Under the pieces are notes generated by a model. The model searched no databases and had not been told where the DNA came from. It saw only the letters and a list, made by a program, of their open reading frames with translations. 64,000 nucleotides of DNA from Acridotheres tristis (lineage: Eukaryota; Chordata; Aves; Passeriformes; Sturnidae). Positions within the stretch are counted from its first letter, which is position 1. Every line of letters starts with the position of its first letter. A program made the position numbers and the translations under genes. This document shows, piece after piece, positions 27,795-38,959 of the stretch. The stretch lies in NCBI GenBank assembly GCA_037013685.1, contig CM072886.1, positions 84,512,922 through 84,576,921 on the forward strand, in the 5' to 3' direction.

Positions 27795-28047
27795 CTTAGA
27801 AAAAATAAAATGTTACTAACTCCTTTTAAACTTGTTTTTATTTGTTTATACATTAATTATAGGCGCGCTCACATTTAGAACAGTCCTAAACCCACCAGCT
27901 TTCGAAAGTGAAAACCAATCTTCACATTTGGGAGTTTAACAGAAATAGTTAAGTGCTTTTCTTACACACCACAATTCATGTAAAAACCAGTAAGAATTTA
28001 TTTCTATCCATCATTACATGATAATTGACTTTATACAGTTCCCATAT

Positions 28048-28110
28048 AATAGAAAATTCTTGAATTATAATGGAAAATTATTTAATTATAATGGAAAATT
28101 ATTGAATTAT
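28048..28110. repeat. 21-base tandem repeat, three units
   Basis: Three consecutive 21-base units run 28048-28068, 28069-28089 and 28090-28110. Units 2 and 3 differ by one base and unit 1 by three or four. In the plus frame this gives a 7-residue periodicity (YNRKFLN, YNGKLFN, YNGKLLN), but no gene supports translation. It lies about 250 bases upstream of the exon 2 acceptor. Confidence 0.9.
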
Positions 28111-31100
28111 TTAGGGTTTCAAAGCAAAAATGCAAAAAATCAGAACAGTTTTTTAAAAGTTAGACTTCTCTTTACAAGTACTATTCACTTTTCTCCTCAA
28201 AAGAAATGCTCAAATACTGAATTTGAGATATATTACTGCTTTATAAATTTAGCAAAGGTTTTCATTTCAAAAAATAGCAATTTAAGATCTGAACAGAGGA
28301 ATAGAAAGTATTTTAAAATAAAGACAGTAAATTCCCAAGAAACAAGCCTAGCTTCAAATTATCTTTAATTTGCATCTAGGATAGCAGAGTGTAATTAAAC
28401 TTTAGGCAGAGAATAAACAGCCATGTAAAGAATAAAAAGAATTTTTTTTTAAAAAAGGCCTGAGCCTTCCATCCTTGCTGAAACACTAAGACTTGAATAT
28501 ATATTCCTAATAAATGAGACTTTTGCTGGTCTGCATTTAGTGTTAGCTGGTAACAAGCACAACGTTCTCCTTGTGAAACTTTCATTTTCAAGTACCTGAA
28601 GCGATGGCACTAGTTGCATCCACACAGGAGCATTTAGCAGAGAAAATCCTCCCATCACAAGGGTGCTTTCTTTTTACCAAACTCTCTTTGATTGCCAGTT
28701 GAGCAATAAAACCCTAGAAGTTGCCAGCCAGCCACTCATCCACTGAAAATGGATGGAGTAAGTGTGTTCGAGCAAATCCTGAACAGATGTGTCGAGGTGC
28801 TCGTTTCAGCCATGGGCTAAGCTGAGCAAGCACTTTGCTGTGCAGCTTTGCCTCTTCACAAAGCAGGGCTGCAACCTGCATCAAAACCTGCTGACTTGCA
28901 ATTGCATAACCTTCTAAACTAGAATTTGTGCCTTCTGGGGGGTAATTAACTTAAAATTATGGTATAAAATAAAGTAATTATTTGGGCTTAATTTTATACA
29001 TTCAGCTTGGTATTATTATGTGGGATATCACAACAAGTTTTCTTAAGTGTATAGCAATGAGTACAGAGGTTCACTTAGACAGAAAATGATTAAACAATGG
29101 GTGTTCCACACACCTACAAAAATTTTTAAAACTCTATCATAATATAGTTGTATGCAGTTGTGTGTATGTATGCTTTTCAGAGTTCTGAAGAGTGAAGGTG
29201 TTATTCTACCAAATTATCTATTTAGATTAAAAAAATAATTTGTTTCATTTATACTTCCAGTTCTTTCTTAACTTTCACTAAACCAGTTAAACTGAATAAT
29301 CAGCCAAAAGCTTATCTCTCACATTTGCAGATCTTCCTGTTAAGATGAGAGTTTAGCATATCAGTGACTTGGATACTGGTGTACAAATTCATCAGCTGAA
29401 TTTTAAAATTTCATTAATAAATACACACTGCTCGATTACACATTTTACCTCAGTGCCCCATTCTCCTCGCAGAAAAATCCAGCAACAACTAACTAGATCC
29501 AGATATTTTGTGCAACTCACTAAATGTGGATAGTCAAGCTGGGCGCAGACAGGGCAATGACTTTTCAAGAAAAGTTAACCATCATCTCTCAAGTTTCTGA
29601 GAACTGTCTTCTCTTGGGTTTTTTTATGGTTATCTGTTTTCCCACAAAAGCATAAACACAAAACGAACAACGTTCCCTCAAAATGACTAATAAGTGCATT
29701 GTTAAGAATTTAAACCACAGTGCTCTTCTGTCAGTTAAATTTAAAAAAAATTTCCTTTGAAGGACTATATGTACAGAGGGCATTGTTCTAAAAACCAGGA
29801 ATTTAATTTATAGCTACAGGTTTCAGAACTAAATGGATGACTGAATCGCCACCTGATTAAATAAGAAATCTAGTAATGCATTTCCAGATATTTCTTATTT
29901 GTATCAGTAAACCATTAGTTTCAAAGAAGGCTTGATCTCTTCCAGACCTTCATTAAAAAAATCAGGACCTGTTCATGTCTGTAGACTACAAATTTCTTTT
30001 TACCAGGCAATATGCCTGATGAAAACCAGATACTTCAAAATCTAAGACCATCTAAAGCTAGCAAAAAGGGGTGAATTCCTCTGGTGAGATGTCTGTAGAG
30101 CCCATGTAAACTGAACAAAGCAAAATCCAGTCACTTTTGGAGGCATCACCATAATTACAAGATAGGTAGAAGTTCAGAGCAGTTCTGCCTCTTACACATA
30201 CCTCAACCTTAATAGAACAAGACTGATTTATGATAAATAGTTCATATTTTCAATAATTAAATCTTGAAATTGCTCACTTTTCCTCTTAGGATTTTTTTAA
30301 TGCAGATGAGATTATTCAGAACCAAGACACAATTCAGATATTCTGTCTTTACCAGAGCTCAAAATTCAGAATGCAAGGTTTTGATTGGCAATTGACAAAA
30401 ATGACTGCTCCTAGTTTAACTTTGTCATTGCTCCAGGAAAAGAGTGTAAATAGCAAGGAGCTGAGATTACATGACTCTTGCAATTCACCAGTCCTAATAC
30501 TGAAAGATTCCCCAGCATCCAGGGCTTCTAGTCATTACACAAGGGGAATGCCTACACAAGGGGAATTTCCTACCTCGAGGTAGGAAAAAAAAAAAGGGGG
30601 GGAAAGAGGATGAATCTGAAAGTTTATTTAGAAATCACATCAAGTGCCAAAGCTGGAAGGTTTTTTGCAGTCAGACCTTTAAAAAGCCTATAACTGGGGG
30701 TAAAGAATTACTCATTTCATCTTCATTTAAGTCAAGACCTCAGAGATAACATACAAGGTTCTTACAGAAGTAAGACAGAGCTACACAAAAAAAAAAATAT
30801 CTTTATTACTTTATCAGTATAACCATGGTTCTACCTCGGCATATTTCATTTACAAGAATGGTCCCTAATTGAACCCTCTCTTTATGCCTGGAATTTATTT
30901 ACATTTATTAAGTAAGCTCTATTCCAGGCTGTGAAATCTAAATTGTAATACCAATCCCCATATGAAAACAATAAAGCTCAAGTAACTCTAGCTTCAAGTA
31001 TCCTATGAATTTTAGATTTGGAAAAAAATAGTACATAACATGGATGATGCTTACTAAGGTTGAGTGATTTTATTTCTAATTAATAGCAACATTTAAACTT

Positions 31101-31229
31101 AGAGCAACAGCCTTCCATAGACAACAATTAATTACTCTGTGAATTTTACTGAGCAAACATCAGGAATTACAGAAAGGGAACCACCACCCAGAAGATGTGG
31201 CAATAGGAAGAACACGTGTGGAATTTTGG

Positions 31230-31800
31230 ATAAGGGGTGTGCACCATCCACGTCACAGTAGGTGAGGCAGCCTCAGAGCTAAGCACTGGGACAGAGCTTC
31301 CCCCAGTTTTCTCCCAACTCCTCAGGGGTGATCATGGCAGGGAGAAGAAGGAGCAGCACTATCAGTCAGCACAAGCACAGGCTCCCCCACAGCTCTTGCT
31401 GGAAACAACACAGTTGGGTGTTCTCATTCCCCAGGTTACCCCGTGCAGGCACTGCAGATGTCTTCTGCCACGGTGGAGGGCTGGGCAACAGCTTAAGTCC
31501 ACAGCCAAACCATCCCACACAACTACAGCCACTAGGTTCCAACTATCCCTCCCTCTGGTATCATCTTAGTTACCCAGTCTGGTACTCGCCAGATCCCACA
31601 CCAGGCCCCCTTTTCACAAGGTATCTCCACCCCAGCTGTCTGCCTACCCAGCTAGTGGCCTGTCCCTTTTCTACCTCACCTTTTGTCCCCTCAGCTTCAC
31701 ACTCGTGTCATTTCAACTCCCAGCCCTCAAGCTCTGTCACATCAGACACCAAGGCTTTTATCTCATTCATCCTACAGTTCCCCATAACCACGTACGCTGA
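31230..31800. other. C-rich, less AT-rich block of unknown origin
   Basis: This segment stands out from the AT-rich intron on both sides. It holds many CCC and CACAG words, and overlapping open frames of 110 and 174 codons on the plus strand (31237-31569 and 31328-31852). The predicted peptides are rich in Ser, Pro, His and Gln and match no family I know. There is no recognisable LTR or CR1 word. It may be an unrecognised old repeat. Confidence 0.4.
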
Positions 31801-34024
31801 GTTTTCCACAGTTGCACGTTCCTTCACTATTCCTTATTTTGAGCAATTTTAAAATATTACAGCAGTATAAATAAAATTCAATACTAGACCCATAACAGGA
31901 AGCACTTCATTTAAGATAGCAGTGTCTTATGCCATCAATACCAAGGAAAATAAATTTTCCCAAAGGCAATTTTGGCTATGGCTCTTGCCTAATTCTATAA
32001 AAAAAATAATCCTTCCATTTTCTGTATTAAAGACCTATGGAAAATATCCTTCTAACTTCATGAAAGCCCAAACTGTCCAAAGTTGTCCTCAAAATCCTTT
32101 GCTCCTCTGAAATAGCTAAAGACTGATTTTTCCAATCACACAAGCACAACCTATAAAAACAAACTCTTCAATAAAACTTACTCCCATGTTGAGTAAGTTC
32201 ATTAAATGCCAAGGAATTCTTCCATGAATTGCAAAGAGAAGCTATATACCAGAGTGACATGGACAAGAGGCTATTAAATTCAGAACACTAGCATAATTTA
32301 TAATGAATCAAGAAAACTAATTCAATTATGGAAATTAAAAGCAGAGAAAAAGTGCAGCGAAAAAGCAGATTTTGATAAAAGCTTCACAGACAAAATAGCC
32401 TCAATGTTATATGAGCAGAGTTCAGGCACTCTGAGCAGGAATAAATCCACCACAAATTGCAAGTCAGTAAACGACTGGAACAAGTAAAAATATCTATGAT
32501 CAGGCAAGCAGTTTGGTTAAAAGGAAATGCCACAGGGTCAACCAAGGTTTCCAGCAGACCTATTCCTGCACATACCCTACTACAAATCAGCTGTTTAAAA
32601 ACAAACAAAGCAACAAGAAAATGTACAAAACTATACACAAGGGGTTTTTTGGGTGGTTTTTCATTTGTTTCCCACCCAACTATAAGATATTAAAAATATA
32701 TCAAGAATTTTAAAACACACACAAGTTTGGGTAAGTGTCAGAATGAAGACTGTACTCAACTAAGTAAAATCAGTGTTGCACAGGGAAATAACTCTAAACT
32801 GTCACAACTGAAGACTTTCCATCACCTGAAGGTTCTCCCAAATGACTTCGTGTGTAAAGTCATCTGAAATTTCAACATTATCAATACAGAGTAAGTTGAT
32901 AGATATTGACTGCACCTGCTGTTTGTTGGCATAAGTTATCTGCCTTATGGGAAGGCAGAAAGTGGAACTATTCCTACATGACAACACATCAGTCGTTGTC
33001 TAATCATATAAGAATTTCCAAACTTCTGTGGGGGAGAGGAAAGGACAAAAAAAGACTGACTTCCTGTAGAAGTTGTACTTTCTACACGAGCCTAATTAAT
33101 TTTCTTGCCACTTTCCTTTTTGCTTACTGAACAAGAAACCCAAAAAAATGCAATGCAAGCAACGGAAAAGTTACTTCTGCAAAATTCAGGTGGATTAGAA
33201 CCCTGTAAAATGTTCACATGCAGTGGTGAAAACAGCAGTGCAGAGGTGCTGAGCACAGAAATTCGACATTCCTAACAGTGCTCTCTGTGGAGATTTATTG
33301 GCTTGTTTTCATCACATGGAAAGAAAACAAGTAAACCAAATCTGACACTTCCTAAATATCTCCCCAGTGTTACTTTGTAACAGAGCAACATTATTCTTAA
33401 AATACTTCTGAAAATTTCCCAGAAATGTCAAGATTCATACCAGATGTCAACAGGTAACAAAGTTTTTCATGACGGAAAGCAATAACCTTGAGTGCAATTA
33501 ACAGATTGGACTTTACAATTAGCATCACTGAATATGTGTCCAATATCAGCAGTGAAACACAGACACTCTCCCATTCTCAGTGGGAGAGACACCAAACTAC
33601 AAAGTTAGATGTTTCACAAAAAAACTGGAGGCGGCAGCTGCCTGCAGTTCTAAATGCATATGCTGAGACATTGCAGGGATGAGAAATCTCCCTGCACCAA
33701 TCCTTTCTCCCATGTGATCAACTATGCTGACTTCCTAAAAATAAAGTTGGCAATATCAATAGTAGTGCTGTCAAAAAAACCCCAAACAAAACAACCCCAC
33801 ACTTAGCTCATCTGATTGGTATTCAAAAACGAAGATGGCAACAGCAAAACTGAAAGCTTATCCGAAAACCTTTAATATTGAATAATACAGCACTCACTTA
33901 AAAGTTATGTACCTAAGCATGTGCTCCTATTTATCACTTTTACATCCAAGTTCATTCTGTTATCATAAACCTTTTTATTACAATATTTACTGTGCCGTAT
34001 TACTATAGTCTTTGTCCAAATTTT

Positions 34025-34051
34025 GGGTTAGGTGGGTTGTGGGGAAGGGGG
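34025..34051 (+). other. Potential G-quadruplex tract
   Basis: Four G-runs lie on the plus strand: GGG at 34025, GGG at 34034, GGGG at 34041 and GGGGG at 34047, with loops of 6, 4 and 2 bases. This meets the usual canonical pattern. It is in the first coding intron, about 430 bases past the exon 1 donor, on the template strand for GALNT1. Confidence 0.6.
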
Positions 34052-34475
34052 TGTTTTTTCAGTTTGGTTGGTTGAAGTCTTTTTTTTGCAGAGGCAGGCA
34101 GACAAGTGAGCTTGGTTGTTGGTTTGATCTGTTTTACCAGGTCTAATGAAGTTAATAGTGCCTTTGCTTCCTCATTCATAGAAATTTTAAAAATGCATTA
34201 ACGTGGCTTACATCGTTGCACTTCTTGTTGCATAGTTTTTTAGGGTTATTCCATATATATTAGTGCTTAAAATGCTTCATCTAAAGTGTTTTAAGTCTGC
34301 AACATAGTCTCAGGAAATGTGGTTATTCCCTAGTCATTCAAAGAAATGTAACATTTTGTGACATCTAAATGCTGACACAATGCTACATTGTTGAGAAAAA
34401 AAAAACCTCAAATCTTTAAAAAGAGTGCAATTTCAAAGGAGCATGATTTAAAGAATACTCAGGGAGAAAACTTAC

Positions 34476-34614
34476 CATCTCCAGCTGGCAGGCCTCGTTC
34501 TTTTTTCTCATCACATTTATTGCATTCACTGAAGTACAGCAATAGAAACATATCCAGAAGGACCCAAACCAAAGAGGTGGCAAGGACCACCTTGCAATAT
34601 GCAAATTTTTTCAT
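34476..34614 (-). CDS. GALNT1: GALNT1 coding exon 1: start codon, cytoplasmic tail, signal anchor
   Basis: This exon encodes residues 1-46 plus the first base of codon 47. It starts [20 protein letters not shown] and ends in the polar stretch [10 protein letters not shown]. Residues 2-8 are the short cytoplasmic tail. About residues 9-28 form the uncharged signal anchor, apart from D21. After it comes the stem with two cysteines (CNKC). The ATG at 34614-34612 sits in an adequate context (gccATGa), and an in-frame TAA lies three codons upstream, which fixes the start. The donor is GTAAG just left of 34476, phase 1. Compared with the human protein as I recall it, residue 2 is Lys rather than Arg and residue 16 is Val rather than Ile; both changes are conservative. 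Confidence 0.97.
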
Positions 34615-34704
34615 GGCACTTTAAGTCAAATACAAAAATAAAAAAGTATAAATAAAAATATCAACAGCCTTTTTTAATCCAGTTTGAGAGACCACGTTCT
34701 ATAT
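34615..34704 (-). other. GALNT1: GALNT1 5' UTR portion of the start-codon exon
   Basis: Ninety untranslated bases lie between a strong splice acceptor and the ATG. The acceptor reads, on the minus strand, a long pyrimidine run ending in CCAG just right of 34704. No ATG occurs in the 90 bases, so upstream initiation in this exon is unlikely. The sequence is T-rich and has an in-frame TAA just before the start codon. A 3' splice site here means that at least one noncoding exon exists further upstream (higher coordinates), as in mammalian GALNT1. I could not identify that exon. Confidence 0.85.
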
Positions 34705-35838
34705 CTGGAAAAAAAAAGAAAAAAGAAGTCGTCACAAAATTTACCTGAGGACAGATGCTAAAAGCAGAAATTTCAACTCCATTTTAAAGATAACAATTTA
34801 ATTACCTTATGATGTATGCAAGAAAATGAATGCCCTATGTATTTCAGTGCGATAAGGGAATGGGATCAATTATAGCAGCATTATTCCAGTCCTTAATTAT
34901 GTTAACATTCATCACCTGAAACATTAAAAATGAGTGACTAAAACAGAGTCCTCTACTGAGCCTCTGAAAAAGAAGGTAGGCACATCTAATGACGTTAGAA
35001 CAAAGTCTCTGAATCCTCTGGAAGTCAGGACAACCTAAATGAATGAAAACCAGGAACATCTTGGGAAACAGGATATCAATCTCTACTGTGTGAATCCCAC
35101 CACTAATACTCCTTTTGCTTCCCCCATGTGGCATACACTGATATTCTGGGTCCATCACTAGGAATGCTGGCCTACAAATGCCAGGATTTTAGACAGGGTC
35201 TAATGGCATATTACACACTCATCACAAAGACAAATTATTTACTTTTAGCCAACCAGAAATAAACACCCTTTTGGTAAAATTAAACAGTAGGCAAGGTTAA
35301 TAAAGTACCCATAAGCCACCATGACAATTTACTAGGTATTCAAAGCTTAAGCTAGCAATTCTGACATTTAAAATGCCTTTATTAGCTTAATCTTCGATTA
35401 TAGAGCAAACCTTTATACATTTTTCTATGTGTATACATTACAATTTTAGAATGCCAACCTTTGAAATGCTCTTTTGCCCTACTCAAATTACAGATTTCAT
35501 TACAAAGACTGCATATTTCCATGACTGGTAGGGCGGAATCAAGAATAGCTTTGAGCTTCTTCATATTAAAAAATATGGAGGGGGTTAATTTTTAATTATT
35601 TTTCTTAACCACCACTGACATATTTCAAGTCAATGTATTCCTGAAATGTTTACCACTGGGAACACCATACCAGTTAAAATCAGAATTGTAGACACTCTTC
35701 ACATAGAAAATGAGAGGAATAAAATAAGGAGACTTCAAAGACATAGGATTTTACAAATTACATACACTAAGTTTTTCTTACATGCTTTCAGTGAAAGCTG
35801 AGGAATTTATTGAAATGAGAACTTTAATCACAAGCCTT

Positions 35839-36382
35839 TGTGCTGGCTCGGATTGGGGTAGAGTTAATTTCCTTCACTGCAACCAGTAGAGGCCATGTTT
35901 TGGACTTGTGCTGGAAACAGCATTGATAATTCAGGGATATTCTGTCACTGCTGATCAGTGTTTACAGAGAGCAGAGGCTTCTTCTGCTTTTCACCCCACC
36001 CCACCAGTGAGGAGGCTGGGAGAGGACACAGCATTTACAGCTGATCTCAACTCACTCAAAAGATATTCCATACCATATGGAATCATATAAAGCTGGGGCA
36101 AGAAAAAAGAAGGAAGGGATATTTGGAGTGATGGCTTTTGTCTTCCCAAGCAATCGTTGCATGTGATGGAGCCCTGCTTTCCTGGGGACGGCTGAACATC
36201 TGCTTGACAATGGGAAATGGTGAATGAACTTGTTTTGTTTTACTTGTTTGGGCAGCTTTTGCTTTAACTCAACTAATTTTTCATTTTTATTTATCCCATT
36301 CTATCCTCCATCCCATTGGGGTGGTTGGAAATGAGTGGCTGCTGCATGAGGCCTGGATGCCAGCTGGGGTTAAAGAACACCA
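35839..36382 (+). mobile_element. Near full-length solo LTR of an endogenous retrovirus
   Basis: A 544-base element starts TGTGCTGGCT and ends AAGAACACCA, keeping the TG and CA ends of an LTR. It has a TATA box at 36086-36091 (CATATAAAGCTGGGG), then GTCTTCCCAAGCAATCG, GATGGAGCCCTGC and GGCTGAACATCTGC words in the order known for this avian LTR family. I see no matching 6-base target duplication and no internal retroviral genes on either side, so it is a solo LTR. It lies antisense to GALNT1 about 1.1 kb upstream of the start-codon exon. Confidence 0.8.
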
Positions 36383-38804
36383 GCTGTGACTATGCAAAAA
36401 CCTCATTAAAAGCCTGCATCACTAAGACTGCACTTCCTTTAGGACTTCATTGCCATAATTTGACCCCTGCCACCCCACACCCTTCTTGAGGGAAAATACC
36501 ATGACATCCCTTTTCTAAATATAGTTTATTTCTTCTTATTGGCAGCAGACACATTCCTATCTCCCTGCATCCTTTTATGCTGAAGTCACACAGGTTTGGA
36601 TGGCACAGCAACATAGGAGCCTGGGACCTTCCACTTGCACAAGGCTAGAAGGGTGTACAACCCTCTGCTTCCTGCATAGGTGCACATCAAATGCCAAGAA
36701 TTAATTTTGTTTGGGATCCCAGCTTGCAGGTGTGCAGGGATGAGTGTAAAAAATTAGGAACTGCAGAAGTATCTGTAACTAACAGCTTGATGATACAGTA
36801 ACAGATTAAATTGCCACAATGAAACATTAAGTGACATACGTTATGAAAAAATCCCAGAAGTTATTTGTTTTAGTTTTTTTTTTTCTTTTTTTTTAAATAG
36901 ACGGGAAGATAGACCTGAACTCTGGATCTTGAGAACTGTACTATGAAGTTCTGTAAAACCATCAGCAATAGTGAAAGAAAAATAAATCTGTTACAGACTA
37001 TTATGCAGAAAACAGAAAACAAACCATGACTATTCCGTTATACAGTATCTGCTTTCTCATCTTGAGTGCTGTGTGAACATCCAGTCTTGTTGTTTCAAAA
37101 AGGATATAGAAGGATTAGAAGGAACAAGTGAGAAATGTAAAAGAATGAATACAACAAAGAACAGCTTCATTATAAGACGAAAGTAGCATTTTTCTTGGCT
37201 ATAAATGATGTAACCTAAATTAAGGGCAGGTCTATAAAATCAGAAGCTGTATGGAGTTGGTAAATAGAGATCGACCGCTGCCTGTTACTCCTTCTTCCTG
37301 TAGTGGCAGAAATCAAGGGAATTTAGCAGCAAGAGGTTAAAACCCAGAAGAGGAATGTATTCCCCACACTGTGTAGTCATCCAGGGGAACTGCCTGCCAC
37401 CATCCCCTGTCAGTGCTGCAAGTCTCTTCATCAGCTGTTAAATACCAAGTCCTCACCTCTACTTCAGGCAGTCCCTGACTGTCAACTTCAAGTCACTTCA
37501 TTCCAGGAGAGTACAATAAGGAAGTATCATTCCAGTTTCCCCTATTCTCTGCCCTAGATATGTATATCAACCACTGGCAGAGACAATACTGTATACAGAC
37601 AAAATTTGTCTGACATAGTGCATGACTTCCCTTAAACTCTTCATACAATAGGTTTCTTTTGGTCCAAACTGGGACACTATAGAAATTATCTGGCAAACAA
37701 ATCAAGTCACACTTTCAGTACCCTGCTTGTACTTGAAGAACACAAATGCTAAGAAAATACGTGTTTTGAAAGAAAACTCTACCAATTCTTTTAATTTCAC
37801 ACTTCTTGAAGTTCAGACTTGTGAGACATTAGGCTGTAAAACACACAGGAGCACAGTGCTTTGGGGTCCTCAAATTAGCAAGACACCAGAAGAATCACAA
37901 TCTAGACTTGCTGCCCATAAAAATACCAACTATATCAAGTGCTTTAGAATGCATGGCCTGGCAGTATATCTGCCTCTAACAGAAGAAAATTCCTTTGTCA
38001 GTTCAGTGAAATGTCAAAAAGACACTTTGCAAACCCTTTGAATCCTTTGAGAGTTTGGGGAAGCAACAAAAAGACAGCGATGTGAAAGTTCAACGTACAT
38101 TGTTTTCCATCGATAAGGCTGTACCTTTAGATGAAGGCTCTCATTCCCTTGGGCAGCCTACCATCTTGTGAATCACACTGCATTTTTGCCACTGCTTTTC
38201 TGACAGCACTCTCCCTGTCTTTTTCCCCAGCACAGCAGTGAAGCAGAGGGGGTCAGAAACACTGATTAAGCAACTAGTCTTACCATACCAGAGCCTTGAC
38301 CCAAAGCTCTGGGAAGAGGGCTCTGCCATCCAGGGCTTGGGCTGTATGCTTGGTTCCTCCCTCTGCTGCTGAAGAGGTGGTGGTGGCCCCAGCCATGGGA
38401 GGAATGCTCTACCTGAGTGCTGCTTCTTCCGTGGAAGAGGCTATGGAGCAAAGTGAGCACGGACAAACTGCAGGTGGACACATCTCCACTGAGATCTTGA
38501 AATGCCACCAGCCTGAGCCCCATGATGCGAAAACAGAAGAGACAGCTAAGCATTGCACTCAATGGATAAGTGGATGGAGACTCCCAAGATGGGGCTGAGA
38601 AAGACAAATCCGGGAAACTGGCAACAGAAGGAAAGCCTGCAATGTGCCCTTCCAGAACAATGATACTGCCTGGGATGCTGCTGAAAGACTGATGGATGTG
38701 CCTGAGTTACATTTCCTGAGCAGGTGAGGATCTTCTCAGAAAATCCAGCAGTACAAATTGTAACAAAACAAAAGCAGCAATAAGAATGGCACTGTAAGGA
38801 TAGC

Positions 38805-38820
38805 AAAAAAAAAAAAAAAA
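38805..38820. repeat. Poly-A run of 16
   Basis: Sixteen A residues lie just upstream of the broken CR1. No retrocopy or coding segment is recognisable immediately upstream. Confidence 0.8.
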
Positions 38821-38959
38821 GAAAGCTGAGAATAATGCAGATCAAGGCTAAGATACGCAGTGCCTTTTTCACCTCGTTTGTTATTGGAGCCTAGTGGCAG
38901 AGTCTGCAAGAGTGAAACTTCACATGCAGGATGCACAGACTGGGTCAGGGATCTCTTAA

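Larger units (their letters stand above)
27795..34475 (-). other. GALNT1 intron between coding exons 1 and 2
   Basis: The intron is 6681 bases, phase 1. It holds a 21-base tandem repeat at 28048, a C-rich, less AT-rich block at about 31230-31800, and a G-rich tract at 34025-34051, each listed separately. No other feature is recognised. Confidence 0.9.
4063..34704 (-). other. GALNT1: GALNT1 gene, 5' two thirds (seven coding exons and six introns)
   Basis: This is the visible part of the gene for polypeptide N-acetylgalactosaminyltransferase 1. The enzyme is a Golgi type II membrane protein that starts mucin-type O-glycosylation by moving GalNAc from UDP-GalNAc to Ser or Thr. The seven exons give 1159 coding bases, which is 386 codons plus one base, with intron phases 1, 2, 1, 2, 2, 0 and an open phase 1 at the last donor. 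All junctions are GT-AG on the minus strand and every split codon is restored. Residue numbers match human GALNT1, so H125, E127, D156, D209, H211, W316, E319 and H344 fall where the known active-site residues lie. The paralogue GALNT13 is excluded by the stretch [18 protein letters not shown], which I recall as GALNT1-type. Lectin-domain exons are missing and should lie left of position 1. Confidence 0.97.

Noticed and set aside
28018..28368. Plus-strand open frame of 116 codons with a seven-residue repeat
   Set aside because: The periodicity is due to the 21-base tandem repeat; the rest is Lys/Asn/Phe-rich as expected from AT-rich DNA, with no start context or family match.
4063..34614. Assignment to GALNT13 instead of GALNT1
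   Set aside because: Exon 4 reads [18 protein letters not shown] and exon 7 has GQIINKNN and FKNFF, which fit GALNT1; my recall of GALNT13 has LTLENYVKNLEVPV and GHVINKNN at these places.
38805..38820. Poly-A run as the tail of a processed pseudogene
   Set aside because: Sequence on either side gives no recognisable protein, and there is no paired target duplication that I can see.
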